From positions 1-29,471 of the forward strand of contig BBXU01000653.1 in NCBI GenBank assembly GCA_001598975.1: a stretch of DNA of 29,471 bases, read 5' to 3'. The notes below the pieces were generated by a model. The model ran no database searches and was not told the DNA's origin. It saw only the letters and a program-made list of their open reading frames with translations. The position numbers and the translations under genes were made by a program. This DNA comes from Parachlorella kessleri (lineage: Eukaryota > Chlorophyta > Trebouxiophyceae > Chlorellales > Chlorellaceae). Shown here piece after piece: positions 9,821-21,050 of this stretch; the first letter of the stretch is position 1; every line of letters begins with the position of its first letter.

Positions 9821-11046
9821 ATGAAGCACTTGAAAGGGATGCGTAAACTGGGGCGGCCTAGCGCACACCGCTGGTCTATGCTAAGGTGTGTACTATTTTG
9901 CAGTTACCTGGAGGCATGCAGGCGCTGGCCTGTGCCTGCCCTCCACCCAACTCGCTGCTGCACAACCGCAGGACAATGGTCTCTCAACTAATAAAGCACG
10001 AGAGGATAGAAACCACACTACCAAAGGCCAAGGAGCTAAGGAGAGTGGCAGACCAGATGGTCACCCTTGGCAAGGAGGTGCGTGCCGCGAGGTTGTGGAG
10101 CTTTGTGCGTCTCGCAGTGCCTCAGCCATCTCCACTGTGCCGTGGTATGGAGCCACACCAAACTGAGGATGATGTCTGGCCACTCATTTCTGCAGGGCAC
10201 ATTGCATGCACGGCGGCAAGCAGCTGCCGTAGTGCGTGGCGAGGAGGAGCTGCACAAACTGTTCACAGCTATGGCGGAACGCTATGCTGACCGGGAAGGC
10301 GGCTATACCCGGGTGCTGCGAACGCGGGTTCGGAAGGACTCCACGCAGATGGCCTACATCGAGTGAGTGGTTTGCTAAATTTACCTCGTTGCTGCAAATG
10401 GAGCAGTATTGCAGATTGCTGCATGGTGCCCCCAACTATCCGTACGCTGTGTGGCCCGTTGTTAAGGAACCTTGGGGCCAGAATTTTATTTAGGGTGGCA
10501 GGTAGTGCGATCAGAGAGGAGGTACGGTATACTGGGCTATTAGGGACCTATGCAGTTATTAGCATGGGTGACAGGTAGTGCAAACAGTGGGTGGCAGGTA
10601 GTGCAAACAGGGAGTAGAGCTGGGCTGGACTGGACTGACAGGGCTGGATGAGGGAACGAGCCAGAATGAGCAGTTATGCTCTGTGTCTTGCCTGAGATTT
10701 GATCCAGTAGGTCTCTCCCCGGGACAAGCTAAAGCAAGGTTTTGGCAGAGGACACCACTGTCGCACAGTCCGTCAGGCTGCTGGCGTGACAGATGGGTAG
10801 TCAAGGGTGCAGTGGCAGATATGTTTCGTGACTGCTGGATTCTTAAGGCCTCGCAGTGGTGCCTTGGATTGGGAAGGCTGCTGCGGTGCACTTCATCTCA
10901 TCAGCAGACTGCCTGTCATTGTGTTTGACTTTGTGATTGTGTATAGGTATGTGGACCGCAGCGGCGAGCTACGGCCTGCCAAGCCAACGCGGCCGCCATC
11001 ATTCCTCCCAGCAGCAGCACAGGCAGCTATGACATCCATTGCCTAA
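9821..11046 (+). CDS. Mitochondrial large-subunit ribosomal protein bL17
   Basis: Four exons: 9821-9885, 9972-10077, 10196-10362, 10947-11046; 145 residues, in-phase throughout. bL17 sits near the exit tunnel of the bacterial-type large ribosomal subunit. The N-terminus [20 protein letters not shown] and the blocks [37 protein letters not shown] and [14 protein letters not shown] match the plant mitochondrial form (KLGRPAGHR-type start, GT-L-ARR after exon 2) better than plastid bL17. There is no extra presequence before the mature-like N-terminus; the basic start probably serves as the import signal, as in plant homologues. Intron 3 is 584 bases and carries a short repeat cluster. The gene is divergent from the VHL-like gene and convergent with the TraB gene. 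Confidence 0.93.
10493..10610 (+). repeat. Short direct repeats in bL17 intron 3
   Basis: The string ggtggcaggtagtgc occurs at about 10494-10508. Two near-identical 22-base copies (ggtgacaggtagtgc and ggtggcaggtagtgc, each followed by aaacag) lie next to each other at 10566-10587 and 10589-10610. The three copies share one core, with the last two at a 23-base period. No coding role is evident. Confidence 0.75.
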
Positions 11047-11431
11047 TCGACCCAACACATTGGCATTAGCAGGCTCAGCAGCAGCCTGGCCTCGACAGCT
11101 AGCGGCTTGGGCATGAAGGAGGCATGCAGATGCACGGCAACATATGAGTGTAGGACAGTCTCTTCACATATGGTTGAAGTGGTTCCTCAGCCTCAACGAG
11201 TAGGATGGCTGGTACTGCTGCAGTATGTGATAGGTAGAAGGCATGGCCGGACTGCAAGGCATAGCATATATCAAAATGCCCGCGCGGTGTAGCCACCACA
11301 TTGGCCCCTTGGCAGCATCACTATCAGGGGTGGTGCACTACTGTTGCCAGCACGGGCATCACATGTAAACACAGGCTGTGGGGAAACAGGCATACAGTCC
11401 TGGGTTTCAGCCAGCTCGCTGCCTGCGCCTA
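11047..11431. other. Intergenic between convergent bL17 and TraB genes
   Basis: This gap separates two stops that face each other and should hold both 3' untranslated regions. A plus-strand TGTAA at 11364-11368 is a weak candidate poly(A) signal for bL17, about 320 bases past the stop. I saw no coding motif. Confidence 0.45.
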
Positions 11432-14400
11432 CTACTGCCATTCACCAGGCGCTTCTGTTCCCCACCCGCCAGGAGCACCCTGCTCTAGGGAGACATCCGC
11501 CCGGTTGGCAGCATCCACCAGCTTGGTGGTGAACCGCTTGAACCTGCAGTACAAGCAGCACATGCCGAGGTGTCACGTGTTGCATACCGGAAGGCTGTCC
11601 TCCTGCTGTCACCTTTGTAACACCTGTTCCCGTCATAGGATCAGCCACATGCGCTCAACCTCGCTGGCTTGCGACTTGCTTGCTGTATGCAATTCTGCCC
11701 AGGGCCACCCCACCGCCCCACAAGCACGCTGCCTGCACTGTGCCCTTGCCTGTTCATGCTGGCAACCATGAAGCCCAGGTAGGGGGCCGTGGCCAGCGAG
11801 ACTGCCCCCACAAGGAAGGCGGCCGCCTTGGGCCGCCGGTAGGCAATCGCAGCAATCACGGCGCCTGCCAAGGGCAGGGAGATGTAGGAGCGGACATTTG
11901 GGTCAACCAGATGTTGGCAAACATTTTCACGAGGACGCAGTGCATTTCACCTTTGGCGGTTGCTGCAGGAGATTGTGGCATACAACCGACCACCCATGCA
12001 CCACTCAGAGGGGATGGAACCGCAGCAATGCGGCTGTCCAGCATTCCCGGACAAGGCGCAAGACTCTGGTGGCAGACACCCGTGGAGTAGGCGCTCGCCT
12101 GTGCCAATCGCCGTGAGGGTGGCACTGCCCTCCTGCTCCTGAGGAACTCGCAGGAACTCTGTCACCTTCGCTTCAGCAGCTGCACCCACACAGCAGCAGC
12201 ACAGCTGGGCAGGGATGGCAGCGGTTGCAGCTCGGCGCTAGCAGAAGGCACTGGCCGGCCCACAGAGCCAAGGTGCACACAGAGAGAGCTGCATGCATAG
12301 GTGGGGCGGGCGGCTGCAGGCCAACACACAGAGGCTAAAGAGTCCTACGCCTTCTGCCAAACGGGCTACCCGAGCCGCTTCGTGCGAGTAGATTGCAGCT
12401 TGCTGTAATGCAGCCCATGTACTGACCTGGTGTGCCAGCGTAGGTCCAGTATTTCTGGATACCCTTGATGTGGCCGGCGCCAACCACGCCCACCACCGGC
12501 TGACCGGCAGCCTCCAAGCCGCTCTCCCACAACCGCCTGCAAAGCATACTTCTTGGACTCTGCATGTTCTCAAACGGGCAGCAGTGTGCTTGATCAGAGG
12601 TAGGTCTGCAAACACAGCATGAAAATTCCACATGAATACATCCTCTGTGCGCAAAACTGCCTTCAACTGTAAAGGGTGCCATGGCGCCCTGCACATCCCT
12701 AGGATATCACAGACTTGCAGTGTGTGGCGTGCGCACAATGCAGAAGGGGCGCGGCCAACACATGCCCCCCCCCTCCCCCAGATGTTCGCTGTGAACCCCA
12801 GCCCTCCCACCAAACCAGCGGCATCTGCAAGCCGCCATGGCCTCCATGGCATCAACCAGCCACACCCGGGCACCTGCAAACCCTTCCCTTTGACCTGTCA
12901 ACAAAGCTTTTCCTGCTGCTGCCCCTGCCCCTACGCCTCACCTAGCCAGTATGAGGTCCCGCTCATCCACAATAACTTTCTTCATTGCCATGGCGCTTCG
13001 CTCCAAGCCAGCAGTCCCCTTGGCCCCTGACACCGTCTCCAGCTCCAACCGCTGGATCCAGGTGTCATCGCCCTGCAGGAGGAACGGAGTGCGCCTGTTG
13101 CTGTGCGGGCGTGGGTTGGCTTCTTGGGTGCTGGGTTGGGGCACTCAGAAGGCACAGGCAGCTTACTGTGAACTGTCACAGACTTGTCAGCGGCAGGTAC
13201 ATTGCGGACAATGATCATGTACCCGACACCTTGCATGTGAATCAGACAGGCCAGTGACCGTCAAGTCAGGTGCTGCAGCCAACCTGACGAGGCCGTCAGA
13301 GCCCCAGCAGGTGCGCCAGTCAGCAATATCTGTCATTGTGGGCCTTGCCGTAGTGCACCCCACTCGCCTTGATGGCTCGCGCCCGGAAATTCTCAACCAC
13401 CTTGTTGCCGCAGTCCCGCACTGTCAGCAAGTCCTGGGTGGACACCTGGCCCTTGGGGGTCATCCCTGTACCAATAGAAGCAAGCAAGCCACTCAGTACG
13501 AGCTAAAGAGGGTGCTGCGGCAGGGTGACCCAGGAGGATGGAGGGCACCGAGTTCCAAGCAGAGCCAAGCAGAAAGCCAGGTGGCGGTTTTGATAGGTCA
13601 GTGCCCCTTGCAACCTAAAACCAAAACGGCATCAATCTGTATCCTTGACTTCACCGATCCGGCCGATACCAACCCAGCTGGTGGGCCAACTACTTTAACC
13701 AGCAATTTGAGAGGCTACCCATGTTCATGTGTTAGCTTATGATGCGCACAGCCAAAAAACGGACAAAGCGCTGTTCGCAGGCAGCTCCCTTGCCCCCCCG
13801 CCAGCGCCGTTAGACCTACCATCCTTGAGCATGCGCATTGCCGCCTGCAGCACTTGGTCAGGCTTATCGCAGCCACCCTCCCGCATTAGCTCTAACAACC
13901 GCCGCTTGCTGCCCTGCGTATGGCACTCGGAAAGGGGGCGGCACCGGTCCACATTAAAAGGAGGAAGTATGTGGCAGTTGTGGCAAACGCAGCACAGCAC
14001 GCGCTGAGAGCACAGCAGAGCTTGACACAAACCAGCATCAGGACTCTCAACCCCCTGTCTTTTACTTCAAACCCACAGGGCAGACCTTGTCAGCACACAC
14101 GTCAGCAAGCAGGCTTGTCGCCAGGAGGTGGTGCCTGTAGCAGTGGACATGTCACCAGCCAGCCTCCTGTCTTAGTGGGGGTACGCCCACCTGCTCTGTG
14201 CCATCCATCGAGCCCAAGCCCCAGGGGTCATCTGGGTTCCCAGCAGCCTCCACCTCAGCAGACACCTCCTTCTCCTTTTCTGTGGGCGGCGCCGGACGCC
14301 GCAACATGTCTGGCCACTCCCCTGCACAGCACACCCCGCAGGCAGGGCAGTAGCCGAGGCCACCAGTTGCAAATTGCTGGCATGCCAAGCTACTGCCGCA

Positions 14401-16439
14401 AAGTCGCAAGGACCATTCAAGCACGTGCCCCACTTGGTCAACATCGTGTCACACATAAGCCAGGCGTTCTTAGAAGCTGAGACGGAACCACCTGTCTGCT
14501 GCCTAGGGCAGTGACTACCCGCCTCCCCCTTCCCACCTTTCTCGAAATCCTGAAACTTGCAAGGACTCCCTTGCAAAAACTAGCAACTTTCACATCGACA
14601 GCAACGCCGCTACATCGTTAGCAGGGCACATGCCAGCGCCGCATGCCCACCTGGCATCCTGTCATCAATAGTTAGCCCTCCATCCGAGGTGTTTGGCCCC
14701 TCAGGCCTCCCCTGCATCATGCGACGCATGCGGCGCACCTCATCTTCACGCTTGCTGTCCTGCAAGGAATACGCACGCCAGCAAGTCTAAGCTAGGACTG
14801 GCAGGAACATTTACATTGGTGCGACTTGCCGCTTTGACAGTTCAGAGTTGAGGTGCCCCTTCAAAATGCGTTTGTTGTGACAAACCGCTCAGGCGTCAGG
14901 TGCCGCTGCAAAGCATTGGTGGAGGTTGGGCCAAGGGTTGCGGAGACCCAAGCCGCTCGTGTACAGGAGAGACTCACTCCCAGGGGCTAAAGGAAAGAAG
15001 CTAGGGAAGTACACTTGCCTGCCGCGTCAGGTAGTGTGTAAAATACCGGAGCCGCATCATGGTCGCATTCTGGTCTCGATCTGCCAACACCATGTGGGCC
15101 CCCACCTGGGGTGTGGCAAACACAGTAACAGGTGGGTTAGGGATCATGATCGTGGGTTTGACAACCATAGAATAGTAGTCAACTCACAAACTTCACAAAC
15201 ACATAAGAAGCTCTGGTAGAAACCAGGTGGGAACTCCTGTGCATCCGACCACAGCTACCTGACCTGGCACCCGGTGACATGACAATCACGCTGCAGGCAG
15301 GAATGTGCCCTTCGTCGAATGCTGCCGCCCGGAGGTAAAGGGCTGGTACCAGCATCACCCATCATACCTGGCACTCTCATCAGCACCCTGGACTGTACGT
15401 ACAGGACAACCGCTACTCCTTCTCACCAGCTTCCTTCCTGTGTGTCTGAGAGGCTGCCACGTGTCTCACCTCCTGAGCTGCGGTGTGGGCTGCTAGAAAC
15501 TCGCCCCCTGGCTGCGTGCCCATGACTGCCCCGGTCATGCTGTACACCAGGCCAAGGCCATAGGTCAGCACCTCGCCCGTCAGCGCCATCTTGGCGATCT
15601 GCATTCGGTCATGTGTCAGATGCTGCTGAGAAGCGCGTAGAAACGGTGGAAACCCATCTGAATGGTGCTTGCCTAAGTGTTATTTTATGCTACAATTGAC
15701 GTTGGTTGTGGGCCGCTTGAGGATACAGGCAAAGCATGCGACGTGCCAAGTGTACTGCCTGCTGCCGAGGCATTTTCGGCAACCCAGTCGTTTGGTGGTG
15801 CAATTGCAAGCTTGAGTGCAAAGTCAACGCACCTTCCAGCTCCCTATACTCGAGACGCGGGCAAGACCATACTTGTCCCCGCTGTCAGCCGCCTCTAGAA
15901 GCCTGTTATAACGCTCCTGCAAAGTGTAGCGTCTCTTCCATTAGAATACCTGTTAAAGATACTGCTGGCATGAACCATTGAGTGGGTCACTGGGAAGCAA
16001 TCCTTGCTTCTTTATCACAAGGAGGGGTTGAACTGTACCATACCTTGTCAAGTTCAACTACCACAACTGCTGGATTGACTTTTGTCATGAGGTCAAGGAC
16101 GTCTTGCTGTGCCTGCAGCTCAGGAACACCTAGCACACAGGTGCTATCTTGGCATACAGTAGGCGAGGCACATGACCTCAGGAAGGAAAGCTGCCTTCCC
16201 AAGGGGCTGCTTACCTTGGATGATACATGGGCAGTGCCCACAAGGTACACCTGTACAGCATCAGGCACACATATGGCTAACCCTTAGCAATTTGGGTGGG
16301 CCACAGCTGGCAGCAAGCTGCCTAAACCTCCAAGCCTCCTGCCTGACCTCAAGTGTACCTGGGTGCCAGAGGGGTGGCGAAGCACAACAACATCGTTCCC
16401 TTTCCGTTGCTCTGCCATGACATCTTCGCTGGGCGGCAT
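11432..16439 (-). CDS. TraB-domain family protein
   Basis: Fifteen exons, minus strand: 16359-16439, 16215-16250, 16044-16112, 15833-15916, 15470-15625, 15019-15105, 14651-14759, 14191-14321, 13820-13913, 13368-13465, 12942-13072, 12427-12536, 12099-12179, 11750-11864, 11432-11543; 497 residues. The TraB family (eukaryotic TRABD, enterococcal pheromone-shutdown relatives) has a conserved but poorly understood, possibly metal-dependent hydrolase-like core. Blocks in order are VYLVGTAHVSSK, NPAVVVVELDK, GTQPGGEFLAAH, MVLADRDQNATMMRL, VIVDERDLILARRLW and GQPVVGVVGAGHIKGIQKYW. A hydrophobic segment (KAAAFLVGAVSLATAPYLGF) near the C-terminus suggests membrane association. About 150 residues between the LADRD and DERD blocks, partly charged and low in complexity, contain an insert relative to human TRABD. 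Four introns appear to use GC donors; those after exons ending at 13368, 12099 and 11750 have GT alternatives. The 15625 border is a choice among adjacent in-phase AGs. Confidence 0.82.
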
Positions 16440-16743
16440 AGCTCCTCCCTCACAAGGTGGCACCACAAGGTGCACAAGGTGCACAAGTGTACTTTACAGG
16501 TGATATAAGATCACCTCAAATTCACCTCTGATCCCCGCATATATCGAGGCTTCACAGTAGGAAGTGTTGCTCGGAAAGGCACTCGTGAAGGGTTGGCCCT
16601 CGTCCTGGGCAAGGGATGCGTGGCAAAGCAGGCCAAAGCAGTGAGGGCGCTGGGTGAAAGGAGGACAGCCCGCGCTGCACAGTTGTCAGCTGTCAAGCTT
16701 GAGATTTTCAAGCTTGACGCGAATACTTTCCGTGAGCACCAGT
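16440..16743. promoter_or_regulatory. Divergent promoter region, TraB / GATA-like
   Basis: This gap separates the TraB start (minus) from the GATA-like start (plus). It holds a tandem array of cacaaggtg units at 16451-16489. Open frames run through the remainder without motifs. The promoter role follows from layout alone. Confidence 0.4.
16451..16489. repeat. cacaaggtg short tandem repeat
   Basis: The 9-mer cacaaggtg occurs at 16451-16459, 16464-16472 and 16473-16481, with a one-base-shorter copy at 16482-16489. It begins 12 bases upstream of the TraB ATG and so lies in its 5' leader or core promoter. Confidence 0.75.
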
Positions 16744-17433
16744 ATGCACAGTCCGTTTTGCAACCGATGCCATTCACGAAGGGCTGTGGCCTTCCCCATC
16801 GCAGTTGCCGGTGAGCCTGGCCGCCTTACACTTTTTCATTTCCCTGCTTGTCTCGCTGAGGCTCTTATGGTAGCTGCAGATAGCCTAGGACCCCTCTGCT
16901 TGATGTGCCTCAAGGGCGGCACGCCAAGCTCTAGTGCTGGCAGCCCTACTGCTGCCAACCAGCCCCGCACCTGCAGCACCGAAAGCGCAGTCAGCCTCAG
17001 CAGTAGTGCAGACGATCAGGCAACCTCCCGTCGCTGCGAAGAACTGGCCAGGTAGACTGGTTCGCGGATAGGCTTGCAGTAAACAGTTGCGTAATTCAGT
17101 TCACAACGTCTATCGGTGTCTGTACCTGGTTCTTGTTAGCGCTTCGTTTTCTAAGCAGCCCTATGTGTATGCAGTGCCGGGATCATCGTGTGTCGGCAGG
17201 AGCCCACGGAGCAGCAGTGCCAGCAGACATCCCTTCTGTTAGACGACCTGGCACTTTACGCCAATGCCGCGCAGTTGCGTGCTGACCGTGAGGCCAAGAC
17301 AAGGCGTACCAACATGGAGCTGTTGGACCAGCGGGCGAGGCTCTGGCGGGAGGAGCGTGTTGTCAAACAGTCCGCAGCTGCTCCTGTGTCTGCTCCCGCT
17401 ATGACAGGGGAGTCGGGTGACCGCAGTTTGTGA
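16744..17433 (+). CDS. Degenerate GATA-like zinc-finger protein, short paralog
   Basis: Three exons: 16744-16810, 16880-17051, 17175-17433; 165 residues. The N-terminus has FCNRCHSRR (Cys6, Cys9) and, across intron 1, LCLMCLKGG (Cys29, Cys32), giving C-X2-C-X19-C-X2-C. It lacks the PLWRG segment typical of GATA fingers, so DNA binding is doubtful. The downstream part (about residues 80-145) parallels the larger gene at 21051: a helical, glutamine- and arginine-rich stretch with LRADREAK and LLDQRARLWREER, against LRAQKSKS and LLEERARQWRQQR there. Both introns have the same phases (1, then 2) as the matching introns of the large gene, supporting common descent. The middle is serine-rich and low in complexity. 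The ATG chosen is the first in its frame. Function is unknown. Confidence 0.68.
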
Positions 17434-18585
17434 GGGGGGTGTCATGTAGATGACAAGCAGCACGGGCTCGCAGCTGCAGAAGTAAAGTACTCATGCATGC
17501 GTGGGGCGCAAGTAGCTGTGCTGGGGTCTGTGGTTTTATTAATGGGGAGGCTGGCATGTAGGGTGGCTACCTGTTTATAGAGTGCAGGTTGGGTGAGCGC
17601 CCAACAGAACTGCTACTGCTGCTGACTCAATAGCTTCATCTACCCTGCAATTGGCTAGGTTACGGGTGGTGTCTCTGTCTCTGTCTCGGTGTTACAAATG
17701 CTGCCGTGTGAGTCTGAGGCAGAACTCTGTGGCATTGCGGCAGTCGATCAGGAAAACCTGATATGATACGTGGGTCACCAGGAAACAGGAGCGGTTGTAA
17801 CATATATGGCAGGGAATCTGTGACAGCTAATCTGTGAGCTGCAGTAGGCTAGTGTTACGTTGTCAGAGAAAGGTGCTGGAGGGCAGGTGCGAACAATCAT
17901 TTAGTAGGATATTCGCATTTGCACCACTGGGGGCTAGCAGGCTCATGTCCTCGGGCTTTGTCAGGCTTTGTCAGAGTCGTTGGCAAGTGGAGCTGCTGGA
18001 GGCGGATTGCAACAATGTAAGAAAGAGGGGTGCGTGACAAAACGCTGCTTTCCATCCTTCAACTTATAGGGTTCAGATCGGCTCACCTTCATGCTATACT
18101 TTATTATTTGCCATACAATGGAGGCACACCACAGCCTAGGAGCAGGGTCCGTCTCGCCATGACACAACTTGGAGGGAGATGCCTGAACAGAAGCTTGCTG
18201 GCCTTTGTGGCCTGAGGGTCTGTTGTTCCAACCGGGTGTCAATGAAGGCATCACATTTTCTATGCCAGCGAGGGGTACTTGCTTCGGAGATTTGGGGAAC
18301 CCTTGAGTTGCCTATACTAGTATACCGGTACCTGCAATACCATGCTATACCACCGATCGTAGATACAGCACACATATCATGGCCCCTTTGAACTCGAACT
18401 TAAGAACTTCGACGTTGATCTTAACTCCACCTTAAGACCTTTACTGCTTTGCAGCGGTGACTGAAGGGCAAGAGGTGTGATCCCGAGTTTCAAGGAGTCC
18501 AGTAGTGTCATGTCTGTAAGTTAATATTGCAAGGTGGGACAGCACTTGTCGTGATCTAGTTCCCATACTAACCCAATCCCCCTCG
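17434..18585. other. Long intergenic stretch
   Basis: No family-recognisable exon was found in about 1.15 kb. It includes the 3' flank of the GATA-like gene, with a (tgtctc)n-like run near 17670-17690 and a TGTAA at 17796-17800, and the promoter of the glycosyltransferase gene. A duplicated ggctttgtca lies near 17955-17975. At 18313-18324 there is a perfect 12-base palindrome, tatactagtata. Weak open frames on both strands lack splice partners. Confidence 0.45.
17796..17800 (+). terminator. Candidate UGUAA poly(A) signal for GATA-like gene
   Basis: TGTAA on the plus strand, about 360 bases past the stop at 17433, is the first such element seen downstream. This would make a long but plausible algal 3' untranslated region. 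Confidence 0.3.
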
Positions 18586-20597
18586 ATGAGAGTCCAAAGA
18601 CCCACTGGGCTTCCGGTCTCGGCCGTGTCTAGAGTGGTACCACCGGTACTGGCCTTCTGCACACTCGTTGCTCTGTGTCACATCCCTCAAAAGGTAAGCA
18701 AGCATGCCTCTCGCTCCTTTTCCCTGTGACTCATTCGCAACCTTTCCAACCTTGCTGTCCACCCTCCTGTCCTGTGGTGATGCAGTGGAGCAACAGCTGG
18801 CCAACACGGGCTCAGCGTACATTATCGCAGACCCTGCTTGCGGTCCGCCAGTGCCGGGCAGCCGTGTACAACCCATACAACTTCCACATAGACGTCAATG
18901 TCGCGCTAGCCTACTATATGCAAGAGGCCGGCTGCTCAGTGGATCTCTTCCAGCACCCCACGGTGTTTGGCGTCGTGGACATTATCCAGGACTGGTTTAA
19001 GGGCTTTGCCTATTTGGAGCATCCTAACAACCTCTCCCAACGTCTGCTGGACCATGTAGCGGACTATGACGTCATAATATTTGGTACCTATCCTCCCATG
19101 TAAGTTGTCCACCCTGCATACTTGTTTTGTACAGCCTTGAACTGTGACACGCTGGCCGAGCTGTCCCGTCCCTCTGCTGAGGTCTTCCTGTTGATTCCGC
19201 GAGTAGAGGACCCTAACACATCATTGCCTGCCTGCTATGCGTGTTGCAGACTCTTCACTGACTTTCTGGGCCCAGTATGGGGCAAGGTGAAGGCCTTGCC
19301 GGTTGGCAGGAGGCCTCGTCTGGTACTGGCGCTGCACCTAGTTGATGACCTGAAAGCAAATGCCTCGGTGGTGTACAACAAGCCTGACTTCCTGGAAGCT
19401 GCCAGGGAGGCACACTTCCTCACCATCAGCCCCTTTGTAGCCAGCTATGCCTCCCAAGTGCTCCAGGAGCTCGGGGTGCCTGCAGCCAGCGAGCGAGTGG
19501 AGTGGTATGCCCCCGTGCTGCCACTGAACTTCGACAGTGCTCCCTACCTGCCAGGGGCCAAGAACTACATCTGTGTGTCGGGCGTCATTCACCCAGCTCA
19601 CTGGTCCCAGTCCCAGCACCGGATTGTGCAGATGGTGGCTAAGAACAGCACGGCCTGGCGCCAGCACAAGGCCTCCCTTGTGCTGCTGGGCAAGATTATG
19701 GCCTTGCTGGACATCCCAAGGGACTTGGAGGACATGGTCACTATCCACTCAGGCCTGGCCTACGAGGTAAGCACCTAGGGGGCATGGTGGCGAGCGAGAC
19801 GCTCTAGGGTACACGTCTCAAGGCCTGCTGACATGACAGCTCATTTGTCTGCATTTGAAGGGGCTTGGTCCGTGCAATGCAACTGAGCTCTCTCCAGCAC
19901 TCAGGCATGAGGACAGCTTCTACTTAGCCTAGACAATACAACAGGTTACTGGGCCAAGCTGGGTGGTGGTTTCCATGCTCCTTGTGGGCTGCAGGAGTAC
20001 TACCGTGCCCTCATGAGGTGCAAGGCATTGCTTGTCGTCCTGAGCGGCGGGCAGAAGATGCTGACTCAGCGTGGCTCGACTGCCATCTCCACGGCTGTCA
20101 CCGCCCAGATCCCTCTGATCATATCAGACGCTGCACTGGCTGCATATGGGTATGTTTCACCGGACGTCGCCTTCCAGGTGGGTGTGCCCTGCCAGGATGC
20201 TAGCCATGGTTGAAGCAATCAGGATGTTAACAGCAGGAGCTCAATCTACGCATGTAGCATAAGAGTTATCAACAATTTTCTCTGGCATGCTTTGACCTAC
20301 TCAGCAGCTATCACCGCATCCGCACCTGGGTCGTGGAAGCTCGATTGGAGGTGCTTGACGTGAAAGCTGCCTTCCTAGCCAGCTGTGCGTGGGCATCAGC
20401 CTTGGATTTACCTTGTCTTGCAGTACCCTCAAGTAAACGGCACAGACGAGCTGTTCACTGGAGTGGGGAGGGCGACTGAGGAGGCCCTTGTGGCTGGGAA
20501 CATGAAGCACAAAGCCATGGCTCAATTGAAATCGGAAATCATGGGAGACCAGGTGCTCAAGATGGGGAGGTTCATTGATCGAGTACTTGGTAGCTAG
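18586..20597 (+). CDS. GT-B-like glycosyltransferase, N-terminal anchor
   Basis: Five exons: 18586-18693, 18786-19099, 19250-19766, 19995-20177, 20424-20597; 431 residues, all phases consistent. Exon 1 gives a basic start followed by a hydrophobic run (VVPPVLAFCTLVAL, about residues 18-31), a signal peptide or type II anchor pointing to the secretory pathway. The N-terminal half has YNPYNFHIDVNVALAYYMQ and DYDVIIFGTYPPI. The C-terminal half has EWYAPVLPL, NYICVSGVIHPAHWS, VTIHSGLAYEEYYRALMRCK and GSTAISTAVTAQIPLIISDA; these resemble the donor-binding Rossmann-like domain of GT-B enzymes, where small residues precede a proline and an acidic pocket. I cannot name the CAZy family or substrate. 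An open frame also runs through intron 2 (19122-19249), but retaining it creates an immediate stop. The gene lies between two GATA-finger paralogs. Confidence 0.6.
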
Positions 20598-21050
20598 TAA
20601 GTATTGAAAGCACACGATTGCCTGAATTTGGCGTGGGTGAGAAGTATTGCCCTTGGATATGCCCCTGCCTGTGTTGCACTGAACACTGACAGCCTCTGAG
20701 GAGGAGCGTCAGACGAGATGAATGACATCCTATGCGTAAGCTGGAGTTTGAGGCATCATGGCTACAAGGGACGCTAGCTTGCGTCAGATTGGTCCAAACC
20801 TAGGGTGTACTGGGCGCCATGACAGCGTGGCAAAGCATGCTAAGCTTGGCGTGTTGGCGATCAGGGGAATGTTTATCGCATACTGACAACGAGTGCAACC
20901 TTTGATTAAACTTTTCTGCCCCGAGCAGTCGCCATCCCATCATGGTGGACCTCACTAGCGCCTATCACAGATCCCACTAATCACCCGATCCATGCAAGCT
21001 TGCCTGTTAGCATACGACCACGAGGCTGAAGGGTCGTACACCTGACTTGC
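20598..21050. other. Intergenic, glycosyltransferase to GATA gene
   Basis: This is a 453-base gap between two plus-strand genes. It holds the 3' flank of one and the promoter of the other. I see no coding motif, TATA box or UGUAA element. Confidence 0.45.

Noticed and set aside
15240..15400. Possible extra TraB exon(s) on the minus strand (frames with AFDEGHIPACSVIV or SRVLMRVP)
   Set aside because: Joining the 15470 border directly to 15105 is in phase and gives GGEFLAAHTAAQEVGAHMVLA-like family spacing between GGEF and ADRD. Including the extra pieces needs a 46-base intron or breaks the frame.
16593..16814. Plus-strand open frame with its own ATG at 16593
   Set aside because: It overlaps the GATA-like first exon in another frame and has no motif. 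The frame starting at 16744 carries the paired cysteines and the conserved intron phases.
18313..18330. Palindromes tatactagtata and taccggta as a regulatory element
   Set aside because: Only single copies in AT-rich intergenic DNA, with no second copy or gene-start spacing to support function.
19122..19249. Open frame continuous with glycosyltransferase exon 3 through intron 2
   Set aside because: The upstream exon ends CCC AT|GTAAGT, and retaining the intron yields an immediate TAA. Splicing to 19250 keeps phase, so this stretch is read as intron.
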